DNA from: Bremerella sp. TYQ1
Lineage (GTDB): Bacteria; Planctomycetota; Planctomycetia; Pirellulales; Pirellulaceae
Assembly: GCF_020150455.1 (NCBI RefSeq)
Contig: NZ_CP083740.1
Location: 2,666,001 to 2,730,000, forward strand
Length of the DNA: 64,000 nucleotides
Reading direction: 5' to 3'
The position numbers and the translations under genes are program-made. Under the pieces are notes generated by a model that saw only the letters and a program-made list of their open reading frames with translations, was not told the origin of the DNA and searched no databases. Numbering within the stretch: position 1 is the stretch's first letter; each line of letters starts with the position of its first letter. This document shows positions 27,247-36,663 of this stretch, in pieces.

Positions 27247-28656
27247 TTAATACGCGTTCTTGCGACCGAGCACGACGAAGACGGTCTCGAACAAGATCTT
27301 CAGGTCAAGCCAGATGCTCCACGTACGGATGTATTCGTGATCGCACTGGACACGGCGTTCCATCTTTTCCATGGTATCGGTTTCGCCTCGCCAGCCACGA
27401 ACTTGGGCCAAACCGGTAATGCCAGGCTTCACTTTGTGCCGCAGCATGTAGTGATGGATCAGCTTGCGGTACTGCTCGTTATGGGCCGAAGCATGCGGAC
27501 GCGGACCGACGAGCGACATCGTTCCGGACAGCACGTTGAACAGCTGCGGCAGCTCGTCAATCGAGGACTTCCGCAGGAATCCACCAATTGGCGTCAGACG
27601 GCTATCGTTCTTTTGGGCCTGTTTCACGTTGGGACCATCTTCGCACACCGTCATGCTGCGAAACTTCCAAACCAGGATCTCTTGCCCATCCAGGCCATAA
27701 CGCCGTTGCCGAAAAAAGATCGGTCCTTTCGACGTCAACTTTACCGCCAAAGCGACAAGTGCCATCGGAATGGCAAGCACCAGCAGGGCCATCGAAGCGA
27801 GGAAGATATCGCTGCCTCGTTTCAAAATGCCGTCGACGCCTAGCAGTGGGTTTTCATAAACACTCACCACCGGCAAGCCACGAATATCGGACCAGCGGGA
27901 GTGCAAGATTTCAAACACGAAGAAGTCAGGCACAATGTAAACCGAAGCGGTTGTGTCGCCTAAGTGATTCAGCACATTGCGAATTCGCGACTCCGCACGC
28001 ATCGGGAAGGTGATGTAAATGCGATGCACTTCGCCACGCTTGGCCGCTTCAACTAAGTCGTGCAAGTTGCCGACACACGTTCCCAGTTCGTCCGGGATTT
28101 TCGGCAATCGTTCGCTTGGACGATCGTCGTAGAATCCGGCCACGCGCATCCCGAGGTCAGGCGTTTGGTGAATGTTTTCCGCCAGTTGAATACTCAGTTC
28201 GTTCACACCGACAATCGCCACGCCATGTTGATTCATGCCGCTGGCCAGCATCCATCGCAGTACCATACGAATGCCCATGCGAGCCAACGTCAGCAGTAGC
28301 GGCGTCAACAAAAACCACGACACAAGCGTATAGCGATCGAACGGGTGATCGTATCGAATGACTGTGGCCAACAAAACCAAACCACCCAGCGTGATCGTCC
28401 ATGTCATCGCACCGCAGCCAATTTCTCGCTCGGTCGAAACGCCTCGCCAATTGCGATACACGCCGGTAAATTCCGCGACGACGTAGAAGATCGCCAATGC
28501 CGCGGCGACGGCCAGTTGATGGTCGCTGTCGGTCATGTCGCCCGACAACCGCACGGCAAGCACCATGCCCGCGATGATCGCGATCGCGTCCGCTACGCGG
28601 TAAATGCCATCGAGAATGGTCGACTTATGTTGAATCTGTCGAAGTGCGTTGCTCAT
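27247..28656 (-). CDS. Undecaprenyl-phosphate sugar phosphotransferase (WbaP/WcaJ type)
   Basis: 469 residues that transfer a sugar-1-phosphate, often glucose or galactose, from a UDP-sugar to undecaprenyl phosphate and so start exopolysaccharide or O-antigen repeat synthesis at the inner face of the membrane. The N-terminal half has four membrane segments and a CoA-binding-like Rossmann domain (VAIVGVNELSIQLAENIH near 145, RIYITFPM). The C-terminal catalytic part from about 275 starts KRGSDIFLASMALLVLAIP, then IFFRQRRYGLDGQEILVWKFRSM, DELPQLFNVLSGTMSLVGPRP and HYMLRHKVKPGITGLAQVRG, as in PF02397 enzymes. It stands alone and converges with the cytochrome gene, with 33 bases between the stops. 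Confidence 0.93.
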   Translation of the reverse strand: MSNALRQIQHKSTILDGIYRVADAIAIIAGMVLAVRLSGDMTDSDHQLAVAAALAIFYVVAEFTGVYRNWRGVSTEREIGCGAMTWTITLGGLVLLATVIRYDHPFDRYTLVSWFLLTPLLLTLARMGIRMVLRWMLASGMNQHGVAIVGVNELSIQLAENIHQTPDLGMRVAGFYDDRPSERLPKIPDELGTCVGNLHDLVEAAKRGEVHRIYITFPMRAESRIRNVLNHLGDTTASVYIVPDFFVFEILHSRWSDIRGLPVVSVYENPLLGVDGILKRGSDIFLASMALLVLAIPMALVALAVKLTSKGPIFFRQRRYGLDGQEILVWKFRSMTVCEDGPNVKQAQKNDSRLTPIGGFLRKSSIDELPQLFNVLSGTMSLVGPRPHASAHNEQYRKLIHHYMLRHKVKPGITGLAQVRGWRGETDTMEKMERRVQCDHEYIRTWSIWLDLKILFETVFVVLGRKNAY

Positions 28657-29027
28657 CGAAGTTGCCTGAATTTTCGCTGCGTGCAGCCGATCTAGAATTC
28701 GAATTCAGACAAATATAGGTCAGCCCTATTTCCCGGCAGAAAAGAAGCAAATTCGCTCAACTTCTTATTAAAAAGCCAGGATCGGTCATGACGATTATGC
28801 CGGTTATCGGGACCGACTTTTATCGATCAGGTTGGTACCGATTTTTAAATCGGTATCGGCGGAGCCGACGAGAAGCCATTGCAAGAGGCCAGAGGTAAAC
28901 CCATTGATGCCACGAGAATCAAGCCGCATTCAAAGGCTTCCTGTGGCCTACGGCCATCCCGGTTTGAAAACCGGGACCACCCGAAAGCATATCTTGCCAA
29001 TTCATATCGGTCGCCAATCCGTACCGA
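28657..29027. other. Intergenic region with dispersed repeat, first copy
   Basis: 371 bases without a supported gene between the upstream end of the sugar transferase and the stop of the AsmA-like gene. The centre and right part hold the repeat at 28834-28984. Confidence 0.55.
28834..28984. repeat. Dispersed repeat family B, copy 1
   Basis: It begins GGTACCGATTTTTAAATCGG, a palindrome (ACCGATTT-TT-AAATCGGT, 28837-28854), then TATCGGCGGAGCCGACGAGA and AGCCATTGCA, identical over about 45 bases to 34998-35042. The right part has TCAAGCCG, GGCCATCCCGG and a second palindrome CCCGGTTT-GA-AAACCGGG. Both copies are about 150 bases long and lie in gaps between genes. Confidence 0.75.
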
Positions 29028-30539
29028 TTAAAGATCGATCGCTTCGCCCAGATCGATTTCAATCTCCGGCGGCTGGGGGTCGTTGCCGGCTGGAGGTGGA
29101 TTGGATTCATCGGCCGCTTCCTGGGCTCGCTTTAGGAGCCGCCGGAACAATCCTTCGCGCGGTCGGTCTTCATCGTCGGCGTTATCGTCCGCGGGCGTTC
29201 GATTGGCTCGATCACGCTGGTTCGCCTCGCGACGCTCTCGCATTTGATCGACCAGGCCCCCTTCGCGGTTGGCATTTTCCAGCAGCGAACCGGCCATGTC
29301 CATGATGCCGGAAACGTCTACCTCGCCATCTTCTCCTTCGAAGTTGAGCTGCAGCTGTTCGTCGCCCAGGATCTCTTGCAGTGTCGACTCGGCCGTGGCC
29401 ATCATCGATTGTCCCAGTCGCTTTTTGTCGATGATCGGTTTGTCGAGCGTGCCGACAATCGGAATCTCGATCGTCTTGCCACGCAGGGCCATCAAGATGG
29501 GACTGGGGATTTCGCCTTCTTCCAGCTCGACGGTTGGCTTCAAAGGAATCGGCACTTCCGCAATCAAGTTCAACGTGCGATCGAGCCCGACGAACCCCCG
29601 TGTGCGCACTCGTAAGTTGCCGATGCCGAAGTCGAGTCCTTCGTGATAGATCTGTTTGTCGGCCAATTCAAAATCGATCGTGCAGTCGGTGAAGACTTCG
29701 ACCGATGGCCCGAGCCCCACGAAGCTGGCGATCTTTTGCACCAGCGGTGTCCCAGTCAGCTGGGCTTTGTGAATCGTCAGTTGCCCTTTGCCCACCGAAC
29801 TTTGGCGATCGGCCAGCGGCACGCGAATGTCTTGCAGCGTCAGCGAAACGTCGCCGTCTACTTTGGTGACGCCGGTAACAATCGGAGCGACAAACTTCAG
29901 CATGTCGTCGCACATTGCTTGCGTCAGCTGTTGGTGCTGCATCAGCGTCGCTTCAGGGATCAAGATCGATGGCCCTTCTTCGGCCGTTCGGCCAGGTCGC
30001 AGCTGCGCGTGAAACGCAATGTGCTGAAAGCCCCACGGATTCTCCGAGCCTGGCTTGCGAACTTCGACAGTCGCGTCGATTACTTGCACATCAATGGTTC
30101 GCTGAAGCGCCGACTGCACTTTTTGTTCGTCGAGCGATGGCGCATCGCCGGGGCCGCCGTTCAGCAAATCGGACTGCTCGCTGGGAAGCTCGACAACGAT
30201 CAGCGGCCGTTCAATGACCAAATTGCCCAGTTGCCGCGGGTTAGAAAGCAAGCCAAACAGCGTCACATCGTTCGCAATGCGGGGGATGCCGATGTTGTAC
30301 TTGCCATCCTTTTGCTTCACACGCAGGTTTTCGATTTCAGTCGGACGAAACCAACCGACGGAAACACCATCGACGGAAACAGCGACCTCTTTGCCGTTGA
30401 ACAGTTGGTGCAGCAGAAAGTCGCGGACCGGGCCATAGCCGATCAGCCGCGGGGCAACGAGGACCAGAGCGATCAAGACGACAACGCCTCCGCCGGCAGC
30501 GACGAGAAGCTTGCCCCAATGTTTTTTGATGAAATTCAT
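29028..30539 (-). CDS. AsmA-like single-pass membrane protein
   Basis: 503 residues. A membrane helix at about 10-33 (LLVAAGGGVVVLIALVLVAPRLI) near the N-terminus is followed by a long periplasmic region made of beta-repeat-like segments, as in AsmA/TamB-type lipid-transfer proteins: SVDGVSVGWFRPTEIENLRVKQKDG, LGNLVIERPLIVVEL, IEIPIVGTLDKPIIDKK, each with the alternating hydrophobic pattern of these families. The C-terminus is acidic and Arg/Asn rich. The ATG at 30539 (MNFIKKHWGK) is preferred over an upstream GTG at 30584 because the membrane segment follows it directly. Likely role in envelope lipid homeostasis, inferred from fold only. Confidence 0.8.
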   Translation of the reverse strand: MNFIKKHWGKLLVAAGGGVVVLIALVLVAPRLIGYGPVRDFLLHQLFNGKEVAVSVDGVSVGWFRPTEIENLRVKQKDGKYNIGIPRIANDVTLFGLLSNPRQLGNLVIERPLIVVELPSEQSDLLNGGPGDAPSLDEQKVQSALQRTIDVQVIDATVEVRKPGSENPWGFQHIAFHAQLRPGRTAEEGPSILIPEATLMQHQQLTQAMCDDMLKFVAPIVTGVTKVDGDVSLTLQDIRVPLADRQSSVGKGQLTIHKAQLTGTPLVQKIASFVGLGPSVEVFTDCTIDFELADKQIYHEGLDFGIGNLRVRTRGFVGLDRTLNLIAEVPIPLKPTVELEEGEIPSPILMALRGKTIEIPIVGTLDKPIIDKKRLGQSMMATAESTLQEILGDEQLQLNFEGEDGEVDVSGIMDMAGSLLENANREGGLVDQMRERREANQRDRANRTPADDNADDEDRPREGLFRRLLKRAQEAADESNPPPAGNDPQPPEIEIDLGEAIDL

Positions 30540-30581
30540 GGCATGCGATTCAGGAAGACTTTGGAGAACCCTCCCCACTCG

Positions 30582-30619
30582 CAAAAAACTCTCTCGCTCG
30601 ATCAGTCCGAGCGAGAGAA
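30582..30619 (-). terminator. Rho-independent terminator of tpx
   Basis: CTCTCGCTCG (30591-30600) pairs with CGAGCGAGAG (30608-30617) around seven bases. On the minus strand the stem is followed by AGTTTTTTGC. It lies just after the tpx stop, so tpx is a separate unit from the AsmA-like gene. Confidence 0.85.
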
Positions 30620-30634
30620 TTGGTTAGCGTTGGC

Positions 30635-31156
30635 TTAGAGGGCCGAGTTCAACGCGCTGAGGGCGGCGTCGTAATTCGGTTCTTCGGTCACTTCCTTGCA
30701 TGTTTCAGCATAGACGACGTTGCCATCCTTATCGAGTACAAAAGTACCGCGAGCCAGCAGCTTCAGTTCGTCGATCAGCATGCCCCAGTTGTTGCCGAAG
30801 CTACGATCTTGGTAATCGCTGTACTGCTTGATGCTTTCGATGCCTTCAGCGCCGCAGAAACGGTTCTGGGCGAATGGCAAGTCCAAGCTGACGGTCAACG
30901 CGTTGATTTTGTCGCCGAGATCACCCAGCTTTTCGTTGAACTTCTTGGTCTGCGTCTGGCAAACGCCGGTGTCGAGCGAAGGAACCACGCTGATGATGGT
31001 TGGCTTACCCTTCACGTCGGCCACGGTGATGGCGGTCAAACCTTCAGGACCGAAAGCGTGCAGCTTGAAGTCGGGGGCGGCCTGGCCGACGGTGACTTCT
31101 TCGCCGACGAGGGTCATCGGGTTGCCTTTGAACGTGATCGCAGCGGGACGGCTCAT
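30635..31156 (-). CDS. tpx: Thiol peroxidase
   Basis: Atypical 2-Cys peroxiredoxin that reduces lipid and alkyl hydroperoxides using thioredoxin. At 173 residues it has the usual length. The peroxidatic cysteine is C66 in VPSLDTGVC, the resolving cysteine C101 in NRFCGAEGI, and the opening ITFKGNPMTLVGEE with GQAAPDF is typical of Tpx. The ribosome site AAGGAAG sits 6 bases before the ATG. Its own terminator follows at 30582-30619. Confidence 0.97.
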   Translation of the reverse strand: MSRPAAITFKGNPMTLVGEEVTVGQAAPDFKLHAFGPEGLTAITVADVKGKPTIISVVPSLDTGVCQTQTKKFNEKLGDLGDKINALTVSLDLPFAQNRFCGAEGIESIKQYSDYQDRSFGNNWGMLIDELKLLARGTFVLDKDGNVVYAETCKEVTEEPNYDAALSALNSAL

Positions 31157-31326
31157 GGAACTTCCTTTGGTTCGTTGGAATGTTGTTCGCAGTTGGTTGT
31201 TTGCAGGAAAGCCGTATTGTGGCGCGCCGCCGGAGGTGTTTGAAGAGGGTGAAGCCTGCCGAGCCTGTTTTCAGATTGAACTGTTCAGTTTTCAGGAAGA
31301 TTTGGGGGCGATGCCGCTTCGAAAGC

Positions 31327-31361
31327 AAAAATGCCACCTGGTTTTCACCACGTGGCATTTT
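31327..31361. terminator. Hairpin, probable bidirectional terminator
   Basis: AAAATGCCAC pairs with GTGGCATTTT, with TGG/CCA inside, giving an 11-bp stem with one C-C mismatch. A run of A lies on the left and T on the right, so it may work on either strand. It lies about 56 bases downstream of the BON-domain gene stop. Confidence 0.65.
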
Positions 31362-31416
31362 GTTTATCGGAATGGCTAGCTGAGCGTTTTTCGTGCGTCC
31401 GACGGAACCGGACTGA

Positions 31417-31635
31417 TTAACGCCAGTCGACTTCCAGTTGATTTTCAACTTCGTGCACACCGTCGATGCGGCGGACCGCTTCCTGGGCCATTTGCTTGTG
31501 GAAGTAGCTACCGACGCGGCCCTTCAACGTGACGCGGCCTTCGCTGTCTTCCACTTGAAGATGGCGGCCGGGAAAGTGAGGGCTGGCCGAAAGGGCCTGG
31601 TGGACGTTACTGGCAATCGCGGTCATCTCTTGCAT
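31417..31635 (-). CDS. BON-domain protein
   Basis: 72 residues from the ATG at 31635. From about residue 15 it has the BON pattern: QALSASPHFPGRHLQVEDSEGRVTLKGRV (a VTL.G.V strand), then a helix HKQMAQEAVRRIDGVHEVENQLEV, with the G-V-x-x-V near the end. BON domains bind phospholipids or large hydrophobic ligands and are seen in OsmY-type stress proteins; no signal peptide is visible here. A longer start at 31716 adds 27 residues of Pro/Ala/Arg-rich sequence with no domain signal and I do not favour it. GAGG 12 bases upstream supports the shorter start. Confidence 0.8.
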   Translation of the reverse strand: MQEMTAIASNVHQALSASPHFPGRHLQVEDSEGRVTLKGRVGSYFHKQMAQEAVRRIDGVHEVENQLEVDWR

Positions 31636-31851
31636 CACGGGTGCCTCATGGGAAGGTCTGAGATCAGGAAAACACGTGGGGCGTGCTATCACTGCTATCG
31701 GAGCCAACCCGGGCAAACCTCAACGAATTTACCGCCGCCGCATACCAACGTCGTCGAAACGTTACCGGTTAGTCCAGTTATAGGGTTTCTATGGAATTCC
31801 AACGTCCAGCGGCCGAATCGATCGACCGCATGGTGCTTGTTGGAATGCGTT

Positions 31852-34668
31852 CTATGCGAACAAGCTCTTCGCGAGTTCTTCCGCTTTGGCCATCGCCGCC
31901 GGAATTTGCGAGGCGTCTTTGCCGCCGGCTTGAGCCATATCGGGACGGCCGCCACCGGAGCCACCGACGATCGACGCAGGTTCTTTGACCCAGTCGCCGG
32001 CCTTCTTACCCTTTTCGGTAAGCGACTTGCTGAGGCCTGCCACGATGGTTACTTTGCCCTCGTCGGCAGCCGCGAACAGCATAACGGCGGACGAATCGGT
32101 GCTCTTGCGGATCTGATCGATCAGTTGTCGCATCAGGTTCGCGTTCGCCCCGGGCACGTCCGCAACGACGACGCTTGTCTCGCCAACGGTGGTTGCTTTG
32201 GCGAGAAGATCATCTCCGGAAAGCGTGCCTGACTTCTCACGTTCGGTCAGCTGATGCTTCAGCTTTTCGACTTCGTGATAAAGCGTTTCGACACGTTCGG
32301 CTGACTCAAACAACGGTGCGTTCAGCAGCCGGGCCGATTCCTTCAGCATCTCTTTGCGGTGATAGTAGTCGACGTCAGGGCCGCTGTAAGCGGGAACCGC
32401 AGCCGGAGCTTCAGGAGCTTTGCCGCTGCCGTTGACTGCCTTCTTTAAATCGCGAACGTACCCGGTCAGGTGCTTCACCGCTTCGGGAATGCTCGGCACG
32501 TCGCACTTCAGGACCTTCGACATTTCGTCGAGCGTGTGGTCGACTTTCGTGCGGTACTCTTTCGCCTTTTCGCCGGTCAATGCGATGATGCGTCGTACGC
32601 CTGCCGAGACGCTTTCTTCGCTGATCACCTCGAACGCTTCGACCTGCTTGGTATCGGTCAGGTGGGTCCCGCCGCACAGTTCGCGGCTGAAGTCGCCCAT
32701 GGTGACCATGCGAACCGGGTCGGGGTACTTCTCGCCGAACAACATCATCGCCCCCAGCTCGCGAGCCTTCGCCAGTGGGACGGTTTCCCATTTAACGTTG
32801 CCACCGTCGACCACTTTTTCGTTCACATCGGTTTCGATAGTCGTCAGCTGATCGAGCGCGATCGGTTCCATGTTGGTGAAGTCGAATCGCAGCAGGTCGT
32901 CTTCCACCTTCGAGCCTTGCTGTTGGGCATGCGAACCGAGCGTTTGCTGTAATGCGTGATGCAAAATGTGCGTCGCCGAGTGGGCCCGTTTGATCGCCGC
33001 ACGGCGAGTCGTGTCGACTTCCGCCTTGGCGGTGCCGTCGGTGGTGATCGTTCCCTTGGCGAGGTAACCTTCGTGCAGAAACAGATCGCTATCCTTCTGC
33101 GTGTCGGTCACGACAAACTCGAAATCGTCCGAGTAAATCCGCCCGGTGTCACCAATCTGCCCGCCAGACTCGCCGTAGAACGGGGTCTTGTCGAGCACGA
33201 CAATCAGCCGGTGCTGATCGCCGGTTTGGTTGAAGTCGTCGACCAGCTTCGACTCATCATCCCCTTCGGCCCCGACCACAATCCCCTTCACGGTGACGTC
33301 GGTTGCTTCGTTGTCGTAACCGACGAACTCGGTCTTACGCACAGAGTTCTTCAGCGATTCGATTGGCCCGGTCTCGAAGAGCTTGACCTGGTCGCCCCCG
33401 GAACGTTCGCCGAATTCTTCCATCGCCTTTTTGTAGCCGACCCAGTCGAAGGTGAAGCCTTGCTCGATGGCGACTTGCTCGAACAGTTCCGGCGGGAAGC
33501 CAAACGTCTGATACAGTTCGGCCGCTTCGTCCCCGTTAACGACGGTTCGTCCTCCGGAACGCATCGTCTGGAAGATTTTCTCGCTGCGTGCGATCCCGTC
33601 GTCCAGCGAATGATGGAAGTTCTCTTCCTCGCTCTTGATGACGTTCTTCACACGCGTCACCGAGTCTTGCAGATCTGGGTACGGCGTCTTCATCATCTCG
33701 ACGATTTTGTCGACCAGCTGATAAGCGAATGCATGATGCACGCCCATCTGATGACCATCGAGCACCGCACGTCGCAAGAGACGACGGATGACGTATTTCT
33801 CTTTGTTCGCGCCGGGATAAACGTTCTCGTGAACGGCCATCGTACAAGCGCGGATGTGATCGGTAATCCGGCGCAAGCGACGTCCACTATCGGAATCTGG
33901 CTCGTACTTCACGCCGCAGATTTCGCCGGCAGCTTCGACGATCGGACGCAAGATGTCGATGTGATAGTTGGTCGAAACGCCTTGCAGCGTGGCCGCGGTT
34001 CGCTCGAGCCCCATCCCGGTGTCGATGTTCTTGCTCGGCAGCGGTTCAAGGTTATTCGGTGGATCGCCCACACGATTGAACTGCGTGAACACGAGGTTCC
34101 AGATTTCGACCTTCCTGCCATCGGCCGGCGTGAAATAGATTTCGCTACAAGGACCGCAAACTCCGTCAGGCCCTTGGCTGGGAGCACTCGCCGGCCAGAA
34201 GTTTTCGTCTTCGTCCAAACGCTCGATTCGACTGAACGGCAGGCCGATCTTGTCGTGCCAGATGTTGGCCGCTTCGTCGTCGTCTTTATAGACGGTCACG
34301 CTCAACTGATCAGGATTCAGCGCCAGCCACTTCTTGTCGGTCAGAAATTCCCACGCCCAATGAATGGCTTCTTCCTTGAAGTAATCGCCGAAGCTGAAGT
34401 TGCCCAGCATTTCAAAGAAGGTGTGGTGATACGCCGTGCGGCCGACGTTGTCGATGTCGCCCGTGCGAAGGCACTTCTGGCAAGTCGTGGCCCGAGTGAA
34501 GTCGAGTTTCACGCGACCGAGAAAGTGATCCTTAAACTGGTTCATCCCCGCCGGCGTGAACAAAACCGAAGGGTCCCACGTGGGAACCAAAACGTCGCTC
34601 GGGCAACGCGTGTGTCCTTTGGTCTCGAAAAAGCTGAGGTACTTTTCGCGCAGTTCGTCGGTTTTCAT
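31852..34668 (-). CDS. alaS: Alanyl-tRNA synthetase
   Basis: Charges tRNA-Ala. 938 residues, longer than the E. coli enzyme. Recognisable parts are the class II start LREKYLSFFETKGHTR, HTFFEMLGNFSFGDYFKEEAI (motif 2 region), the zinc/editing-domain signature HSATHILHHAL at about 561-571, LCGGTHLTDT near 662 with the editing cysteine, and the C-terminal DHHA1-like region ending IVGGSGGGRPDMAQAGGKDASQI. No tRNA or T-box leader is seen in front of it. Confidence 0.98.
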   Translation of the reverse strand: MKTDELREKYLSFFETKGHTRCPSDVLVPTWDPSVLFTPAGMNQFKDHFLGRVKLDFTRATTCQKCLRTGDIDNVGRTAYHHTFFEMLGNFSFGDYFKEEAIHWAWEFLTDKKWLALNPDQLSVTVYKDDDEAANIWHDKIGLPFSRIERLDEDENFWPASAPSQGPDGVCGPCSEIYFTPADGRKVEIWNLVFTQFNRVGDPPNNLEPLPSKNIDTGMGLERTAATLQGVSTNYHIDILRPIVEAAGEICGVKYEPDSDSGRRLRRITDHIRACTMAVHENVYPGANKEKYVIRRLLRRAVLDGHQMGVHHAFAYQLVDKIVEMMKTPYPDLQDSVTRVKNVIKSEEENFHHSLDDGIARSEKIFQTMRSGGRTVVNGDEAAELYQTFGFPPELFEQVAIEQGFTFDWVGYKKAMEEFGERSGGDQVKLFETGPIESLKNSVRKTEFVGYDNEATDVTVKGIVVGAEGDDESKLVDDFNQTGDQHRLIVVLDKTPFYGESGGQIGDTGRIYSDDFEFVVTDTQKDSDLFLHEGYLAKGTITTDGTAKAEVDTTRRAAIKRAHSATHILHHALQQTLGSHAQQQGSKVEDDLLRFDFTNMEPIALDQLTTIETDVNEKVVDGGNVKWETVPLAKARELGAMMLFGEKYPDPVRMVTMGDFSRELCGGTHLTDTKQVEAFEVISEESVSAGVRRIIALTGEKAKEYRTKVDHTLDEMSKVLKCDVPSIPEAVKHLTGYVRDLKKAVNGSGKAPEAPAAVPAYSGPDVDYYHRKEMLKESARLLNAPLFESAERVETLYHEVEKLKHQLTEREKSGTLSGDDLLAKATTVGETSVVVADVPGANANLMRQLIDQIRKSTDSSAVMLFAAADEGKVTIVAGLSKSLTEKGKKAGDWVKEPASIVGGSGGGRPDMAQAGGKDASQIPAAMAKAEELAKSLFA

Positions 34669-34689
34669 GGGAGGTCGGTTTTTTATTTA

Positions 34690-34713
34690 CAGTGTTCAGT
34701 TTTCAGTGTTCAG
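34690..34713. repeat. Short direct repeat
   Basis: The sequence CAGTGTTCAGTTTTCAGTGTTCAG contains AGTGTTCAG twice, 14 bases apart. A related TTCAGTTTTCAG occurs near 31288. It lies just upstream of alaS. Confidence 0.55.
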
Positions 34714-34990
34714 CAGGAAGCCAGAGCCTGGACCAACCTGATTCAGCAATCATCGGGGACTTACGTTTCCTCTTAGGAATGAGCGTCTTTGCCGCTATTT
34801 CTTCCCCCAATTCTTGGGACACAAGCCCTTCATCATAAGTTCTTTGCCAACTTGGGCAAAGGTGACTGGATTTACCGCAAATCAGGTACCTGACAGGGCA
34901 ATTTACGAGGAATCGCTCCGTCCGAATTATGCCCAGCGTGGGATGGTTACCGGCGGCTTCGACCGATAGCTATCTCTATTTCTCCACGAT

Positions 34991-35134
34991 GGTACCGATT
35001 TTCAAAATCGATATCGGCGGAGCCGACGAGAAGCCATTGCATGCCGTTGGTCCTCTCAGCACTGTCACCAAAGGATTCAAGCCGTATCAAACAGCCTCTC
35101 GTAGCCTTCAGCCATCCGGGTCCGGACCACCCAC
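34991..35134. repeat. Dispersed repeat family B, copy 2
   Basis: It starts GGTACCGATTTTCAAAATCG followed by ATATCGGCGGAGCCGACGAG and AAGCCATTGCA, almost identical to the first 50 bases of copy 1 at 28834. The right part (TTCAAGCCGTATCAAA, GCCATCCGGGTCCGGACCACCC) is more diverged but keeps the same order of blocks. Confidence 0.75.
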
Positions 35135-35185
35135 GGATTATCCGGCGTAGGATGGCTGACTGCTAAGTCGATCGACGCAAGAACG

Positions 35186-35233
35186 AAAAAACGAGGCCGG
35201 CCATCCCTCTGTGCTGGGACAGCCGACCTCGGA
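35186..35233 (-). terminator. Strong rho-independent terminator downstream of recA
   Basis: On the minus strand CGAGGTCGGC pairs with GCCGGCCTCG, with an inner TCCC/GGGA, and is followed by TTTTTTCG. It lies about 220 bases after the recA stop, leaving a long 3' untranslated stretch. Confidence 0.88.
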
Positions 35234-35374
35234 ACCCTGTTCGGTTATTTTCAGAAACAAATCGCGCTAAAGAACAAATCCCGGGGGAGAGATTTGCTGG
35301 GCTCTTATTGCTGAGAGCGCCTGTGATGATCGAACCCGGGGAGGACGGGTCACAAAACCAAGGGGCGTTCATCC

Positions 35375-35409
35375 ACCACGCAGGCACAATTGAAATGACT
35401 CTGCGTGGT
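35375..35409. other. Stem-loop in the recA downstream region
   Basis: ACCACGCAG (35375-35383) and CTGCGTGGT (35401-35409) form a perfect 9-bp stem with a 17-base loop, without a T run. It lies 45 bases downstream of the recA stop and upstream of the terminator, so it is probably part of the recA 3' region or of a short RNA there. Confidence 0.5.
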
Positions 35410-35453
35410 AGCCTGCGCTTGTTGCAGAAGAAGCCCCCAGGGCATGTCAGCGA

Positions 35454-36590
35454 TTACAAGTCTTCTTCTGGCGGTTCGCCGTCCGCTTCGGGACCAGAAA
35501 CAGGACCGACAACAGGTTCGATCGCTGCCAGCACTTTTTGCTTGATTTCCTCGGTGATTTCCGGGTTTTCGACCAGGAACATCCGAGCTTTTTCTTTCCC
35601 TTGGCCTAACTGCATGTCGCCGTAACGGAACCAGGCCCCACTACGAGCGACCACCTTGTGGTTCAGTCCCAAGTCCAGCACGTCCCCTTCGTAGCTGATG
35701 CCATCTTTGTGCATCATGTCGAACTCGGCGACGCGGAATGGTGGGGCGACTTTGTTCTTAACGATCTTCGTACGAACACGCTGCCCGACGACATCTTCGC
35801 CATCCTTCAGCTGACCGATGCGGCGAACATCGATACGGCAGGAAGAATAGAACTTCAACGCACGACCGCCCGGAGTCGTTTCGGGGCTACCGAACATGAC
35901 GCCCACTTTTTCACGGATCTGGTTGATGAAGATCACGCAGGTCTTGGACTTGGCGATTGCCCCGGTCAGCTTACGCATCGACTGGCTCATCAAGCGGGCC
36001 TGAAGACCGACGTGCGAGTCACCGATTTCGCCGTTGAGTTCCGCTTTGGGAACCAGTGCGGCGACCGAGTCGACGACGATAATGTCGACGGCGTTTGACT
36101 TGACCAGCATTTCGGTGATCTGCATCGCTTCTTCACCGCTGGATGGCTGGCTGACGAGCAATGTTTCTAGCTGAACTCCGAGCTTTTTGGCCCAGCTAGG
36201 ATCGAGTGCATGTTCCGCGTCGACGAACGCTGCGATTCCCCCGGCCTTTTGGGCCTGGGCGACTGCATGGAGGGCGAGCGTCGTTTTACCACTCGATTCA
36301 GGGCCGAACATTTCGATGATTCGCCCGCGAGGAATGCCCCTGCCCCCTAAAGCCAAGTCGAGCGAGAGGGAGCCGGTGGCAATCCCTTCAATCGCTTTCT
36401 GATTGGTGCCCAGGGGCATAATGGCCCCCTCGCCGAACGATTTTTCGATCTGGGCGAGTGTTGTCTTCAGGGTGGTGTTACCGGCAAAGACGTCCTTTTT
36501 GGCGTCCGCCCCCTTCGAAGCGGCGTCCTTCCCGGACGTTTTCTTCTTGGCTGCCATTTTACCGTTGCTCTTGGTTGCGACCGTGACCAT
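35454..36590 (-). CDS. recA: RecA recombinase
   Basis: Strand-exchange ATPase and SOS co-protease. 378 residues. Walker A GPESSGKT is at 96-103, Walker [15 protein letters not shown] follows at about 168-181, and [28 protein letters not shown] is the L2/DNA-binding region. The first 30 residues are a Lys/Ala-rich extension ([17 protein letters not shown]) not found in E. coli RecA, and the C-terminus ends in an acidic tail as usual. AAGGAG precedes the ATG by 9 bases. A promoter candidate lies at 36664-36691. No copy of the E. coli or Bacillus SOS box is visible. Confidence 0.99.
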   Translation of the reverse strand: MVTVATKSNGKMAAKKKTSGKDAASKGADAKKDVFAGNTTLKTTLAQIEKSFGEGAIMPLGTNQKAIEGIATGSLSLDLALGGRGIPRGRIIEMFGPESSGKTTLALHAVAQAQKAGGIAAFVDAEHALDPSWAKKLGVQLETLLVSQPSSGEEAMQITEMLVKSNAVDIIVVDSVAALVPKAELNGEIGDSHVGLQARLMSQSMRKLTGAIAKSKTCVIFINQIREKVGVMFGSPETTPGGRALKFYSSCRIDVRRIGQLKDGEDVVGQRVRTKIVKNKVAPPFRVAEFDMMHKDGISYEGDVLDLGLNHKVVARSGAWFRYGDMQLGQGKEKARMFLVENPEITEEIKQKVLAAIEPVVGPVSGPEADGEPPEEDL

Positions 36591-36663
36591 TTCTTAGGGC
36601 TCCTTTATGCGGAAAGACCGCAGGCACTGCAAGCGGCCTGCGAACTCAAGTGCACAGATGAAC

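Larger units (their letters stand above)
34669..35453. other. Long intergenic region between recA and alaS
   Basis: 785 bases with no supported gene. From left to right it holds a short direct repeat (34690-34713), dispersed repeat family B copy 2 (34991-35134), the terminator at 35186-35233 and a structured stretch at 35234-35453 that would be the 3' end of the recA transcript. A 74-codon frame on the minus strand runs through the terminator and is not called. Confidence 0.6.

Noticed and set aside
32956..34776. 606-codon frame opposite alaS
   Set aside because: Antisense shadow of the alaS gene; no recognisable protein features.
35234..35453. tRNA-like GGGTTCGATC segment downstream of recA
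   Set aside because: No T-stem, acceptor or anticodon stem pairs around it.
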